From the NCBI GenBank assembly GCA_023678885.1, contig CM042997.1, positions 23,194,064 to 23,258,063 on the forward strand: a stretch of DNA of 64,000 nucleotides, read 5' to 3'. Numbering within the stretch: the first letter of the stretch is position 1; every line of letters begins with the position of its first letter. The translations under genes were made by a program, and so were the position numbers. The stretch is from Pogostemon cablin (lineage: Eukaryota; Streptophyta; Magnoliopsida; Lamiales; Lamiaceae). The notes under the pieces are model-generated. The model saw nothing but the letters and a program-made list of their open reading frames with translations, was not told the DNA's origin and searched no databases. Shown here one piece after another: positions 22,418 through 33,971 of this stretch.

Positions 22418-22895
22418 ATGTACAATTCGGTGTACAACAATGTACAATTAGGTGTACATATATGCGAACACGGACGAACCATATCAACAACACGAACACA
22501 CAATCGACAGTACACTAATGTTCAAAATACAACAATGAACACTAATGTTCAAAATACATCAATGTTAAGCAATTCAATAAACAAAAATACAGGCATGCAC
22601 AATTGTTTTTCTCCTGCTTTTATTGTACATTGATGATAAAAAAAATACCAACAGAGGATTATACGCTTGAATAATAAGTAAGAGTATTTATGTACACCCA
22701 TGTTCAAATATAAAATTTGTAAAAACTTCTCAACCAACAATCAAATTGTGTCATCGTAACACTAAAATCATTAGATTTAACAAAAAAATTACAACACCCA
22801 ACCCAATTCAAAAAAAATTGTTCAATTATTTACTTACTGTACATTGGTGTACAGCGAATTCAACATCTGTACATTTGTGTACACCGAATTTCCTA
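22418..22895. repeat. element with inverted TGTACA-rich ends
   Basis: Near the left end, AATTCGGTGTACAACAATGT is mirrored at the right by AATTCGGTGTACACAAATGT in reverse complement (about 22865-22892). The core has a repeated AATGTTCAAAATACAACAATG phrase. The outer limits and class are unknown; small open frames here do not look coding. Confidence 0.55.
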
Positions 22896-22969
22896 ATTTC
22901 ACAATCATTGAAAACCCTAATTTTGAAAGAATGAGAAGAGAAATGATTATACAAACAATCTCAAGATTT

Positions 22970-23560
22970 TGATCTCACCTTTACTGGCCTCAACGAATTC
23001 GCCCCGATTCATCTATTCTCCTCATCGCCTTGCCGGTCCTCCTCTTTCGATCTAACATTTCTCGATCTGGAATCCTTCGTCGTCGGATCTTGATCTCCGA
23101 TAGCACCACACCGAGGGTTTATCCAGTCATCCCGATTCTGAGCCTGAACGTTGGCAATTAAAGATGGGAACGACGCCGTTGAGAAATGGATGGACGACTA
23201 ACCGGAAAACTCAGTGGTTTTCTTGAGCTTCTGAGGCGGTGGTAAAATGGGTGTCGATGGATGAAAGGGGAGGTGGTGGTGAAGGGGGAGGTGGTGGTCT
23301 GAGGCGGCGGCGAAATGAGTGTCGATGGATGAAATTGGAGGCATCGAAATAGTCGTTTGATGAATTTCTAAAATGGGTGTTTGATGGGTTTCTACCACTT
23401 GAGCGCTGGCGAAGAGATCGGTGGTGGAGGGCTTGTTCTCGGCGATTTCTGGGTGATCGGATTTGGGATGAGATTGATGGAATATGCGTAGATTTGGGTT
23501 GAGATTGATAGAATGTGGTGGGGAGAGAGGAGGGATGAGAGTGCATATATATGCATGGGT
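22970..23560 (-). other. GC-richer island of unclear origin
   Basis: This block is clearly richer in G and C than its surroundings and lacks TE ends. On the minus strand an open frame (23546-23211) encodes a Pro/Ser/His-rich peptide with repeats of THF and PPPP. The plus strand contains repeated GTCGATGGATGAAA and GGTGGTGG phrases. It could be a captured 5' gene region or leader of a degraded element. I do not recognise a protein family. Confidence 0.35.
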
Positions 23561-24709
23561 AATATGTGAACTACAAAATTAAAGTTTGTATGCATAAATA
23601 ATTCTTTGTATGCATGAGTAATTCTAAAAACTCAATGTACTACGTAGTAAATATGTAGATAATTTTTACCTAGTGATTACTGACCCATAAATAATGGACA
23701 ATTAATAAGATGGTGTATACTAGTATTGTATTAAAAATGATAGATTTATTTTATTTTTCTAACAAAATAATTAGGAGGGACGTCATTATCAGAACACTAT
23801 ATCTTTTAGCAGCATTTAAGATACTATCTTAAATAGTAGTACTTAGTAATTTTAGGACATTAAAATCTTAATTTACAACTATATTAATTACACCTTTAAA
23901 TTTTTTTATTTTGGGACTAGGTTGAAAATCTTAGATTAGTATTATATTTTGTATTTTGTATTTCGGGTACTTTTTGTACCATTTTATTTTAATAATATTT
24001 ATTTGCTCGATTGAAAAAAAAAAACCTTAATTCAAACCCAATTTGAGTGATCTCAATTTTTCTTTTTTCATTTTGAGATAGATTTTGAATATAGTATTTT
24101 AAAAATTATACTAGTGTTTTAAGAATGACAACTCCTCTTAATGTCCTAGTATTTTTTTCCCCTAACATTATTATTTTAACAGTAAATAGTGATACTCTTA
24201 CATTTATAAATAGTTATTATTATATGTACGTTATGTGATATTTGTAAGTAATATGAATTAATCCATCAAATAAAACAATAATTAAGGTGTCGTTGACGTA
24301 TCTTTCCAAAACGCTAGAAAATTACATGTAATTTTTATTTTAACACACGACATTTTTTCCCAATATAATTTATTTCACATAAGAAGGTTTATGGTACCAT
24401 TAACTATATAAATTGATGCCTAAGGAAAAATTAAAATAATTTTAATAATTGATTCTATACTTCATTCATTAAATATATGGCACGATAAATGCTACATCAA
24501 AATACTATAAATGTGAACCCCAATATCACTGCACAAATCTAAGACCATTGAAGCGAATCATCTATCTCCTTGATTATTAATTACCTAAACTTTAAATTAA
24601 GAAAGAAATTTATTTCTTAGATACATGAAATAAATCGTATTACTTTCTTAATACTTTTATTTGAATACCAAAAAATGCTAAGATATCAGCGAATAAGAAT
24701 ACTCCCCAT
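23561..24709. other. AT-rich region without recognised genes
   Basis: No convincing exon, RNA gene or repeat boundary was seen. Confidence 0.5.
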
Positions 24710-24990
24710 ATCTCGGTATTTTTACCCACTATTTATTTTGGATTGTACCAAGTATTTTTACTCATTTCATTAATGATAAAAATATATAATATTTTATTAT
24801 CTATCTATTTTTTACTACTTTTTACACTTTATTATTCATCAAAATCCCAATAACTTTACTTATATTTTTTTACACATTATTTATTATTTTCAACAACTTT
24901 ATTTATTTTTTCTTTTTAAATTATTAATTTATCCTTATTTTTTCTTACATTATATATTTAAAAAAATAATACGTCTTAATAAATGAATTA
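24710..24990. mobile_element. Stowaway-like MITE, unsplit relative of the one hosting the MULE
   Basis: It begins ACTCCCCATATCTCGG then GTATTTTTACCCACT and continues through AACAACTTTATTTATTTTTT and TTAATTTATCC to AAAAAAATAATACGTC. The left half matches 3176-3288 and the right half matches 12161-12340. The right terminus is worn, so the end is approximate. Confidence 0.8.
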
Positions 24991-25732
24991 ATGTGTGGCT
25001 TTGTAATTCCACAATTGCCTTTGTATTTTGTTTTATTCCACGAAAACCTCATTATGGGGGAGAATAAATTTTGTCCATCATCCAGGGCAGAGAGGAAAAA
25101 TGGAAAATTGATTAAATAATTAATTTCTTTAGGGAGAATGAATGGATATGAAGTAAAGAATATGCTTTATTAATTGTGGGATACGATTTCAGAATGATCC
25201 ATTAATTTATTTTCCCCCATAACTAATGCTTTTCACTTTGGATAAAAATCAGAGGTAATAAATTCAGAATAATAATTGAATGACTCCATTCATTTTCTAT
25301 TGACCAAGGTTGTCACCTTTTTTAGAATATACTCCTTTTTTTTATTAAAATAAAAAAAATGTTAAGTAGTGGAGTATTTGGTAGAGCATAGTCATGCACT
25401 TGTAACCCGTTGTGTATAATTATAGTATTTTAGTAACTAGCTAACAAAATAATTATATCCTAAAAATAAAAAATTTATAATGTACGTATTGTGATTTTAA
25501 CAACAATAGAAACTAGATCAAAAAGTGTTACTCCTATGTCCTAGTTACAAAGCTACTCCTACTGAACGTAAAATTGGGACTAGGATTACACTTTTATCCT
25601 AACAATACACTTTCTACGGGTTAAAATTGACTATAAACTACAAAGATATAATATTATATTAACCTATTATATTTCTTTAAAATATAAAGTTACATGCAAC
25701 TAACTATATATGATATATTGGATGTCGAATGG

Positions 25733-25910
25733 CATGTTACATTTTGGCGTTACATCTCCTATTACACGCGTTAGATGAGTAACACGTTTGCGGAGAGAAA
25801 AATCTTAACCTTTCCCCTTAGGGTTGATTGTTAGGGTATATAATAACTTATCTTACGTGTCAATCATCCAAAGATTTGTAACAGGAGATGTAACACCAAA
25901 ATGCAACAGG
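25733..25910. mobile_element. short palindromic MITE (TGTTACATTTTGG ends), copy 1
   Basis: CATGTTACATTTTGGCGTTA at the left mirrors TAACACCAAAATGCAACAGG at the right. The core includes CCCTTAGGGTTGATTGTTAG. A second copy in opposite orientation is at 61038-61214. Confidence 0.85.
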
Positions 25911-25926
25911 AAATTTGAACGGGATA

Positions 25927-26187
25927 TACTACCTCCGTCCCATTTTAGATGACACACTTTTCATATTGAGTTATCCACAAAAGTTTGCACCTTTTTAAAA
26001 AAAGAAAAAAGTCATATGCAATCACACTTCCACATACACTTTATTTACAAAAAATCACTCATACCTAACACACCTAACATAATTTATCATTTATTTATGA
26101 TCAAAAAATACCATAATACCTCTAAAAGTTATCACTTTTTTAACCTCCGCGCCGGGAAGGGGGTGCAAACTTTCCTGGGACGGAGTA
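25927..26187. mobile_element. Stowaway MITE
   Basis: Left end CTACCTCCGTCCCATTTTAG; right end, in reverse complement, CTCCGTCCCAGGAAAGTTTG; TA at both sides. Confidence 0.82.
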
Positions 26188-26267
26188 AGTATTGCTTAGT
26201 GAAAATACAAAATTAAACTCTAATGATGCGCACACCCAAGGGGTGTGTGCGGAACCTTGTGTGTTTG

Positions 26268-27487
26268 TAGGATGTAATCGAGCCGAGGCGAACCGAACAT
26301 CTTTGGCTCGAGCTCGGCTCGAATTTTTTTAAGGGGCTCGAGCTCAATTTGAATTTTGTTTTTCAGGCTCGAGCTCGGGTCGTGTGTAAAATATATAGTT
26401 CGCGAATAGTTCTCGAGCTCAACTAGAAACATTTTTACTGAATAAAAAAAATCAAATTCGAGCTTGAGCTCGAATTCGGCTCGATAAAAACTAGTCATTA
26501 GTTCGAGCTCGGGCTCGTTAAGCAGAAAATTATTTATTTTTTAATTTTTTTAATGTGGCAAAGACTTGAGTAAGATCGTCTCACAAATAATAAAATTTTA
26601 TTATAATAAAGATTTTGATAAAAAAGTATCTAGAGTTATTATTATTTTTTATTAATTAATAGAAGTGTTGATTATTAATTAAAATATATTTTAATAATAT
26701 AACAAAATCTTTTTTTTAATTAACATCTATAAGTATATGGAGTATATATTTACTTTAAAATTCGGTAGGTCTTGCATGAGACTGTCTCACGCGAGACAAT
26801 TTTTCACTTTTTAAAATAGTTATCACTTTTGTTATAAATCATTATCATATTCGTTATAAAATGTTATCACTTTTTATTTATAATATAAAATTATTCATGA
26901 AATAACATTACCACTTTTCATTAATTTATTATCACTTTTCTATATAAAAGTTATCACTTTCTGGCCATCTCATGTAAGCTCTTATGTGAGATGGTATCAC
27001 ACAAGTCTTTGCCTTAAAATTTAGGATAGTCTTGTGTGAGACCGTCTCACGTATATTAAAATAATTTAAAATTTCTAAAATTACTATATTTATAATTTAA
27101 ATTTATTTATTTAAATTTTCTTAAACTCTAAAATTACTATATTTAAAATAAGTTATATTAAATAATAATAATATAATAATAATGGGGTAGTAATAATAAT
27201 AATGAGCCTAATGACTATATTATTTGAACCTATTGACCAGCACTATTCGAACCTACTATCGAACGCGTTTGCGAGCCTATAAACGAACATGTTCGCGAGC
27301 CCGTAAACGAACACGTTCGCGAGCTTTCGAGCCAAACACCCCAGGCTCGAGTTCGACTCAAAAAAATAATCGAGCTCGAAAATCGAGCTTGGCTCGACTC
27401 GCTTAATTTCGCGAACGAACTCGAATGAATTTTTTTCAAATCGAGATTCGAATAGCTCACGAACGGTTTGGTTCGTTTACATCCCTA
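26268..27487. mobile_element. hAT-like element (GCTCGAGCTCG type) with nested MITE
   Basis: Termini TAGGATGTAATCGAGCCGAG and, in reverse complement, TAGGGATGTAAACGAACCAA. Perfect 8-bp duplications tgtgtttg (26260-26267, 27488-27495). Subterminal zones are arrays of GGCTCGAGCTCG and CGAACACGTTCGCGAGC phrases. The 1.2-kb length is inflated by the GAGAC-family MITE in its core. Confidence 0.92.
26557..27013. mobile_element. nested GAGAC-GTCTCAC family MITE(s)
   Basis: GGCAAAGACTTG at the left mirrors CAAGTCTTTGCC at the right. An internal start GGTAGGTCTTGCATGAGACT at 26765 and the TTATCACTTTT phrases match the copy at about 2481-2714. Possibly one element inside another. Confidence 0.65.
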
Positions 27488-27556
27488 TGTGTTTGGAGGT
27501 GAAATAGGAATACTTATTTTTTATTACCATACGTATAGAAAATAATTTTATGATTT

Positions 27557-27786
27557 ATTCCCTCCGTCCCATTTATTGAAGGTATTTTTTCCATTTTGGG
27601 TGTCTCACCTAAATGATTCCTTTTCCTTTTTTATATACATGAAACCCACATATCATCTCTAATACAATAAAAATATGGGGCTCACACCCCTACTGATACA
27701 ACTATCCACTACGAATTAAATAATAATACTCCTTAATTTACGTGCAAAAAAACAAAAGACTATCTTTTAACGGGACGGAGGGAGTA
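27557..27786. mobile_element. Stowaway MITE
   Basis: TTCCCTCCGTCCCATTTATT at the left and, in reverse complement, CTCCCTCCGTCCCGTTAAAA at the right, flanked by TA. Confidence 0.9.
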
Positions 27787-27842
27787 TAAAATAAAAGATA
27801 ATGGTAAATTTTCTAGTGCACTCGGATGTATAATTTAAAATG

Positions 27843-28074
27843 TACTCCCTCCTTTCCCTTCAAAGATATATTTTTTCATTTTGTGCGTCCCACCCAAAGA
27901 GTCTCATTTCCTTTTTTAGACACATGAATCTACACACACCCACTAATACAATTAAAATATGGAGTACACGCTCCCACTAATACAACTACCTACTACAAAT
28001 TAGTAAATAATAATGCTTATTAATTCAAGTGCAAAAAGTAAAAGACTCTCGTGATGTGCTATGGGGAGGGAGTA
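27843..28074. mobile_element. Stowaway MITE
   Basis: CTCCCTCCTTTCCCTTCAAA at the left; CTCCCTCCCCATAGCACATC in reverse complement at the right; TA at both sides. The core matches 27557-27786. Confidence 0.85.
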
Positions 28075-28537
28075 TAGGAATGAAAATAAATATGGGTAAA
28101 GATTGTTGGATAGCCAGAATATTAAATACAATATTCTACTTACAATACTACCCTTATTAATTTCTTTTATTTTCTTTATAAAATGGTAGGTTTCCAATAA
28201 ATTTAAACCCCTCGTTTAATGATTTGGTATTAATCAACACTCCTTGTATTTATTACTATGTCTTTCCATTTTATATTATATGTGTCATGTAAAAGTAAAT
28301 TACGTTAACAATAAATAATTCATATAATCATATTTTCTTTTCAAATTATGTTATAATAATTCTTGCAGAGCAATTTTTTATATAAATAAATAAATTGTTT
28401 CATAAAAATAATAGTATATATATATATAAAAGCTTGAAATGGTTTGTAAAACTATTAATATTAATTAATTAATAATTTTCTATTTCCTATTATGAATGTA
28501 GAGATTTTAGTACTTCCAAAATTCATTATTTCGATAG

Positions 28538-28539
<2 letters not shown>

Positions 28540-28599
<60 letters not shown>
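28540..28599. repeat. (TA)n microsatellite
   Basis: About 30 uninterrupted TA units. Confidence 0.95.
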
Positions 28600-28601
<2 letters not shown>

Positions 28602-28683
28602 AATATGGGAATAATTAATTTGAGATTTAATTTTCATCTATTTGTATTTTAGACATCATAATTTAATACATTTTTTATTTATA

Positions 28684-30060
28684 ATTAATTTAAAAATTAT
28701 GAAACTACAATATACATAGTTAATAATTATATAAAAAATGTTATATTTATAAAATTTGGTTTGTTTTTCAATTATTTTGATTTTTTTATTTGAAAATCGA
28801 ATTGAAAATTGAAAATCAAAATTTTAGAAATTTAAAATAGGTATAACCTTGTTATAAATATCTTATCGTAATTAAAATTTCGATTTGATTTTAATCGGTC
28901 AACCCACTCCAAACTAAATTTTTAAAATTTCGATTTGGTTTTAATCGGTTAACCCACTTCAAACTGAACAAGCCGATACTTATAGTATGAGTTGTGAATA
29001 TTGAATTATATAAACTTGGATAAAATATATTTCCTTCGTCCCATAATAAATGCTACACTTTTTCCAGATTAATTTAAAAATTATAAAACTATAATATACA
29101 TCGTTAATAATTATACAAAAATGTTATATTTATAAATTTTGGTTTGATTTTTGATTATTTTTATTTAAAAATTTGAATTGAAAATTGAAAATTTTAGAAA
29201 TTTAAATCGGTATAACCGTGTTATAAATAATTGATCGTAATTAAAATTTCAAAATTTTTTTAATCGGTTAACCCACTTTTAAACTGAATTTTGCAAACCG
29301 ATACTTATAGTATGAATTGTGAATATTGAATTATATAAACTTGGATAAAATATATTTCCTTCGTCCCATAATAAATGATACATTATAAAAATGTTATGTT
29401 TATAAAATTTGGTTCAGTTTTCGATTATTTTAATTTTTTATTTAAAAATCGAATTGAGAATTGAAAATAAAAAAATTCAGATATTTAAAATCGTTATAAC
29501 AGTGTTATAAATAATCGATTGTAATTAAAATTTCAGCTTGGTTTTAATTGGTTAACCCACTTTAAACTGAATTTTGCAAACCAATACTTATGGTATGAGT
29601 TGTGAATGTTGAATTATATAAACTTGGATAAAATATATTTTCTTCGTCCCATAATAAATGCTACACTTTTTCCATATTAATTTAAAAACTATGAAACTAT
29701 AATATACATCGTTAATAATTATATAAAAATGTTATATTTATAAAATTTGGTTCGGTTTCGATTATTTTGATTTTTTATTTAAAAATCGAATTGAAAATTG
29801 ATTCAAATTTTAAAAAATTTAAAATCGGTATAACCGTGTTATAAATAACTAATCGTAATTAAAATTTCAGTTTGGTTTTAATCGATTAACCAAATTTAAA
29901 CTGAATTTTTCAAACAATATTTCCTTCGTCCAATAATAAATGCTACACCTCTTTCAGATTAATTTAAAAATTATTAAACTATAATATACATCGTTAATAA
30001 TTATATAAAATGTTTTATTTATAAAATTTTGTTCGATTTTCGATTATTTTGTTTTTTTAA
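28684..30060. repeat. tandem array of about five ~0.3-kb AT-rich units
   Basis: The phrase TTTAAAAATTATGAAACTA (or close variants) followed by AATATACATCGTTAATAATT starts units near 28686, 29068, 29679 and 29956; a shortened unit begins near 29380. Each unit also contains TTTGGTTTGATTTTTGATTA, TAATCGGTTAACCCACTT and CTTCGTCCCATAATAAATG. The last phrase resembles a Stowaway end, so the array may have grown from a MITE and its flank. Confidence 0.85.
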
Positions 30061-30064
30061 TTTA

Positions 30065-30190
30065 AAATCGAATTGATTAATAAAAATGTATACCCTTTAA
30101 AATAAAATATTGTATTCATATTAATTAAATTAAGTGTATATTCTTTAAAACAAATTAGTGTACCCTTGCACGCTCACTAGGACACAAGAG
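30065..30190. repeat. relic of the TATACCCTTTA Mutator-type MITE family
   Basis: AAAAATGTATACCCTTTAAA and AATTAGTGTACCCTTGCACG match the core and right end of 12534-12928 and 16084-16468; the GC-rich terminus is mostly lost. Confidence 0.6.
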
Positions 30191-30219
30191 GCCACCAACT
30201 CATTTTAATTAGTTGAATC

Positions 30220-30738
30220 TAGGGGTGTCAACGGCCCCCGGCCCACCACGTACGTTTTGGGCCGGCCCAGACCCGGCCCATAGGAGAAATGGGGCGGTTC
30301 GGTCCGGACCCATACATATACGGGGCGGTCCGGGTATCAACTTAGAACCGCCCGACCCGCGCCCGTATATAATATATTAAAAATTAATTTATATTATATA
30401 TATATAATTATATTTTATGTTAATATATATATATATATATTATACAATTATTTTATATTTTATACATAAAAATTATTTATAACTATATGATATATATATA
30501 TATTTTTTAAATTATAATTATATTTAATATTCTTATGATTACTTATTTAAATATATGAATAATTTTTGTATGATTTAATTTTTTTTAGGATTAATTATTT
30601 TAATAAACGGGGCGGGGCGGACCCGCCCCGTATGGGTCTGGGCACGGGTCCGTGGGTGGTCCGGTGCAGGTCCTCCAGAAACGGGCCGGGTCCGGGTAGT
30701 TAACTACCCGGCCCAGACCTGGCCCGTTGACACCCCTA
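30220..30738. mobile_element. hAT-like non-autonomous element (GGCCCGG/GGGGCGG type)
   Basis: Termini TAGGGGTGTCAACGG and, in reverse complement, TAGGGGTGTCAACGGGCC. Perfect 8-bp duplications gttgaatc (30212-30219, 30739-30746). GC-rich subterminal repeats (GGGCCGGCCCAGACCCGGCC) surround an AT-rich core. Confidence 0.95.
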
Positions 30739-30746
30739 GTTGAATC

Positions 30747-31917
30747 AAGTTGAATTTGTTAACACGGGAAATCTCATCCAACCGATTTTCTATAAATTTT
30801 CATTATTATTATTTAATTTTTTTTATGATGCTTCTCTTTAAATTTTGTACTATATATTTTATAACATAATCTCGTTGTGAGACGGAAGTATTGTTCTAAA
30901 GTATAATTTTTTAACATGTGGAATTTTTCACATCAAAACTATTTATATACTTAATTTGCAATCAATTTATAATATATTGTTACATTTTTTATCGATTTCA
31001 TGAAACGAGTCTTATGTGTTTTATGAAATAAGTACGGCAAAAAATTTATAGTATTATGTGTTTTATAAAATAAATACCATGAGAAATCTCATTTTATACT
31101 AGCTTTAAGTGAATTTAAGATTAACATTTTAATTAATGTTTTGATATATAAAAGATTTTTTTTTTACTAATATTCTAATTAATGTTTTGATAAATAAATA
31201 AATTGTCATAAATACATAATTATGATATAAAATTTTAATTTAAAATTTAGAATTTAATATTTTTATTAATTAATTTTAAAAGAATAATTAGATAAAACGT
31301 TAATTATTGATTAAATGATACAATTCGTTTTTACTTATCAAATTATAACTACATTTTATATTATATTCCTTTTTAAAGGAATACCAAAATTTTTCTTTTT
31401 ATTATTAATTATAACTGCATCTTATATTATATTAAAGGAAAAGTCAGTTATTCAATTATATATATTAACATCAATCATCTATTATTATCAGTATATTATT
31501 AAAAAAAAGCTCCACTGAAAAGGGAAGAAAAATAAATTTGATTAAAATATTAAAAAAACCCAAAAAAGAGAGAAGGAAACGAATGCATTGACAAATGTGC
31601 TTTAATTACTGGTTAAAAGAAATTTTGAAAACACGCTAATTTAAAATATTAAAAGCATATGACGAATTAATAAGAACAAATTAATAGGAAAGATACTGTT
31701 GACATTTGTTTGAGGATATATTTGTCATTTAATATTTTTTCTTTCCTATTATTTACATATTTGTCATTTTTTGGCTGGGCAGAATCTGATCATTTAGCAT
31801 GATCCAATAAATATATTAAGGAATAAAAACTTATGCACTTTGTTCACGAAATTTTTATTAGTTTTTTAATAAAATAAAAATAAAAATTAATACACATATC
31901 AATTTAGAAACAATTAA
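30747..31917. other. AT-rich region without recognised genes
   Basis: Low-complexity AT-rich DNA with a repeated TTAATGTTTTGATAAATAAA phrase near 31135 and 31180. The short Ile/Tyr/Phe-rich frame at 31315-31518 has no coding character. Confidence 0.55.
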
Positions 31918-32133
31918 TACTCCCTCCGTTCATCGCAAACGTATCCATTTGCTTTTTGAAAGTGGATTAAGAAGTATTATTATTTTATAAAAAATGGGTA
32001 GTTATATCAGTGTTGAGTGATTGGGAGTGGTGGGCCATATTTGTGTTCTTTTGCAAAAAATGGAAAATAGATACTTTAAAGTGGATAATTTAAAATGACA
32101 AAATAGATACATTAGTGATAGACGGAGGAAGTA
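31918..32133. mobile_element. Stowaway MITE
   Basis: CTCCCTCCGTTCATCGCAAA at the left, CTTCCTCCGTCTATCACTAA in reverse complement at the right, TA at both sides. Confidence 0.85.
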
Positions 32134-32523
32134 ACCATTTGAAAATTAAAATAAAAGATTATTAATTTTATAATATGGAGTATATAATTATTTTTAGTAA
32201 GAAGATACTAATTTAAAGTACTTCGGAATATAAGTATTACTTTTTATTATTGAGTATTAATAGATATGAATTAAAATATACTCCATTTGTATTTGGTTTT
32301 TTAATTTGGTATGATTCACTTTGGATTTCAATTCTATGATATCTAAGTCCATATCTTCTCCTAGAAAAATTTAAATAATCAACTAATTTTTTTGTTTAGA
32401 TTTTTTTAGTTTGATTTCCGTACGTGCTATATAATATCCAATTACTGTATGCAAAACCCTGCTTCAAATACAACTCATGAGTTTTCATATTAGTTTCTTT
32501 CCTATGGTATAATCCAAAAAAAA

Positions 32524-32752
32524 TACTCCCTCTATTCATTGTCAATCTATTCATTTTATCATTTTGGGTCGTTCATCCTTAATTTACTTATTTTCTTTTT
32601 TGGACTATTAGACCACACTCTCCACTAATACGAATAAAATATGTGTCACACACCCTCTACTAATACAAATACTTACTACACATAAAATAATAATACTCCT
32701 TAATCCACGTGGAAAAAATAAATGGATACATTGAAGATAAACGGAGGGAGTA
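32524..32752. mobile_element. Stowaway MITE
   Basis: CTCCCTCTATTCATTGTCAA at the left, CTCCCTCCGTTTATCTTCAA in reverse complement at the right, TA at both sides. Confidence 0.87.
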
Positions 32753-32780
32753 ATAAAAAAATAATAGAGCGAAAATATAC

Positions 32781-33058
32781 TACTCTCTCTGTCCCAACTT
32801 CAACTTCACACTTTCTATTTTGGTCCGTCCCAAATTAAACTTCACACTTCCATAAAAGAAAAAAAAAACAAACTAATATCACTCTAACATACTTTAATTT
32901 CAAATTTGGCATCACTTTTTTAGCACACATAACATACTTTATCATTTATTTATTACCCCAAAAATACCATACTACTCTCAAAAGTAAGTCAAAAAGTGAC
33001 TTTTCTTAAATTCCGTATCTACAGTAAACGTGAACTTGAATTTGGGACGGATGGAGTA
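32781..33058. mobile_element. Stowaway MITE near the receptor-kinase promoter
   Basis: CTCTCTCTGTCCCAACTTCA at the left, CTCCATCCGTCCCAAATTCA in reverse complement at the right, TA at both sides. It ends about 300 bp before the predicted transcription start of the IRK-like gene. Confidence 0.87.
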
Positions 33059-33269
33059 GAATATTTTCTTAATTTACTATACGCACAACCCTACTCCAAA
33101 TACGAAAACGCCTGAGTTTTCATATTAGTTTTTTTCATATGGTATATTCAAAAAAAAAATGGAAAAAGAGATTGAGAGGGAGATAAAGAGCAGTAAATAG
33201 AGTAAGGGAGGATGGCCCGCATAACACGATGGATGACCCTGACCAGTAAGAGGACGCCACGTGTCCAAC

Positions 33270-33971
33270 CCAATGAAAGCGCCCTTCTGCCCTCTGTTCT
33301 GCTTTTCTTTCCCCTCTCCCTTTCCTTTTTCCCGTTAATAAATGCATGTCACTCTCTCTCCTTCTCTTTTGTAGTAATAAAATTTAGAGAGAGAAAGTGT
33401 GGCTGCTCCGCCGTCTCGCTGTCGCCTCGCCGGAAACCCACCACCTCTCCCCATTACCGCCCGCTTTTTCCGGTTTCTCACCTTCTTCGAGCGTCTACAC
33501 TTCCGGCAGAGTGTTCAAGCGAATCCTTCATTTTCTGGCATTCTGCTCTCAGATCGAAAACCTACTCCTTTTCACTTCCGCCTTCGTTGCTGCCTCTTTC
33601 ACTCTTCGAACAAGGCGTTCGCTTCGAATTTACGTCTATAATTGTACTCCCTTTTTTGCCTTGATTCTTCCGTCGTGGTATTATCCTTTTGAGGAAGAGT
33701 TTGTTTATATCTTCTGTTATTGGGTTTCTGGAGGAACCCTTCTGTCAATGTCGCTATTAGGTTAGGTGTATTCGAGGATTTTGTTGTTTACTCGCTCTTG
33801 GGTTTCTTCATATTTGTCTCTGGTTCTCAATTTTTTAGCCGTTACAACTATTTTTCCAAAAAAAAAAGTGCCTTCTGGATATTTCATCTGGGGGGTTATT
33901 GTTTACGGAAGAGAATAAGAATTGCTTAGCAATGCGTTGTTTGGTGAGTTTCATTTAATCGAATTGTGAGA
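33270..33971 (+). promoter_or_regulatory. promoter-proximal CT-rich region and long leader of the IRK-like gene
   Basis: A CT-rich tract (33285-33365) precedes a GA-rich start-like segment (TTTAGAGAGAGAAAGTGTGG near 33380). The likely leader of 500-600 nt contains short upstream ORFs at 33748-33765 (MSLLG, stop) and 33932-33958 (MRCLVSFI, stop), the second ending 13 bases before the main ATG. Such uORFs often reduce translation. A leader intron cannot be excluded. Confidence 0.5.

Noticed and set aside
33212..33929. Overlapping open frames of 69-150 codons upstream of the IRK-like gene
   Set aside because: They sit in the CT-rich promoter/leader, overlap in several frames and are Ser/Leu/Phe-rich, as expected of pyrimidine-rich DNA; none has a domain.
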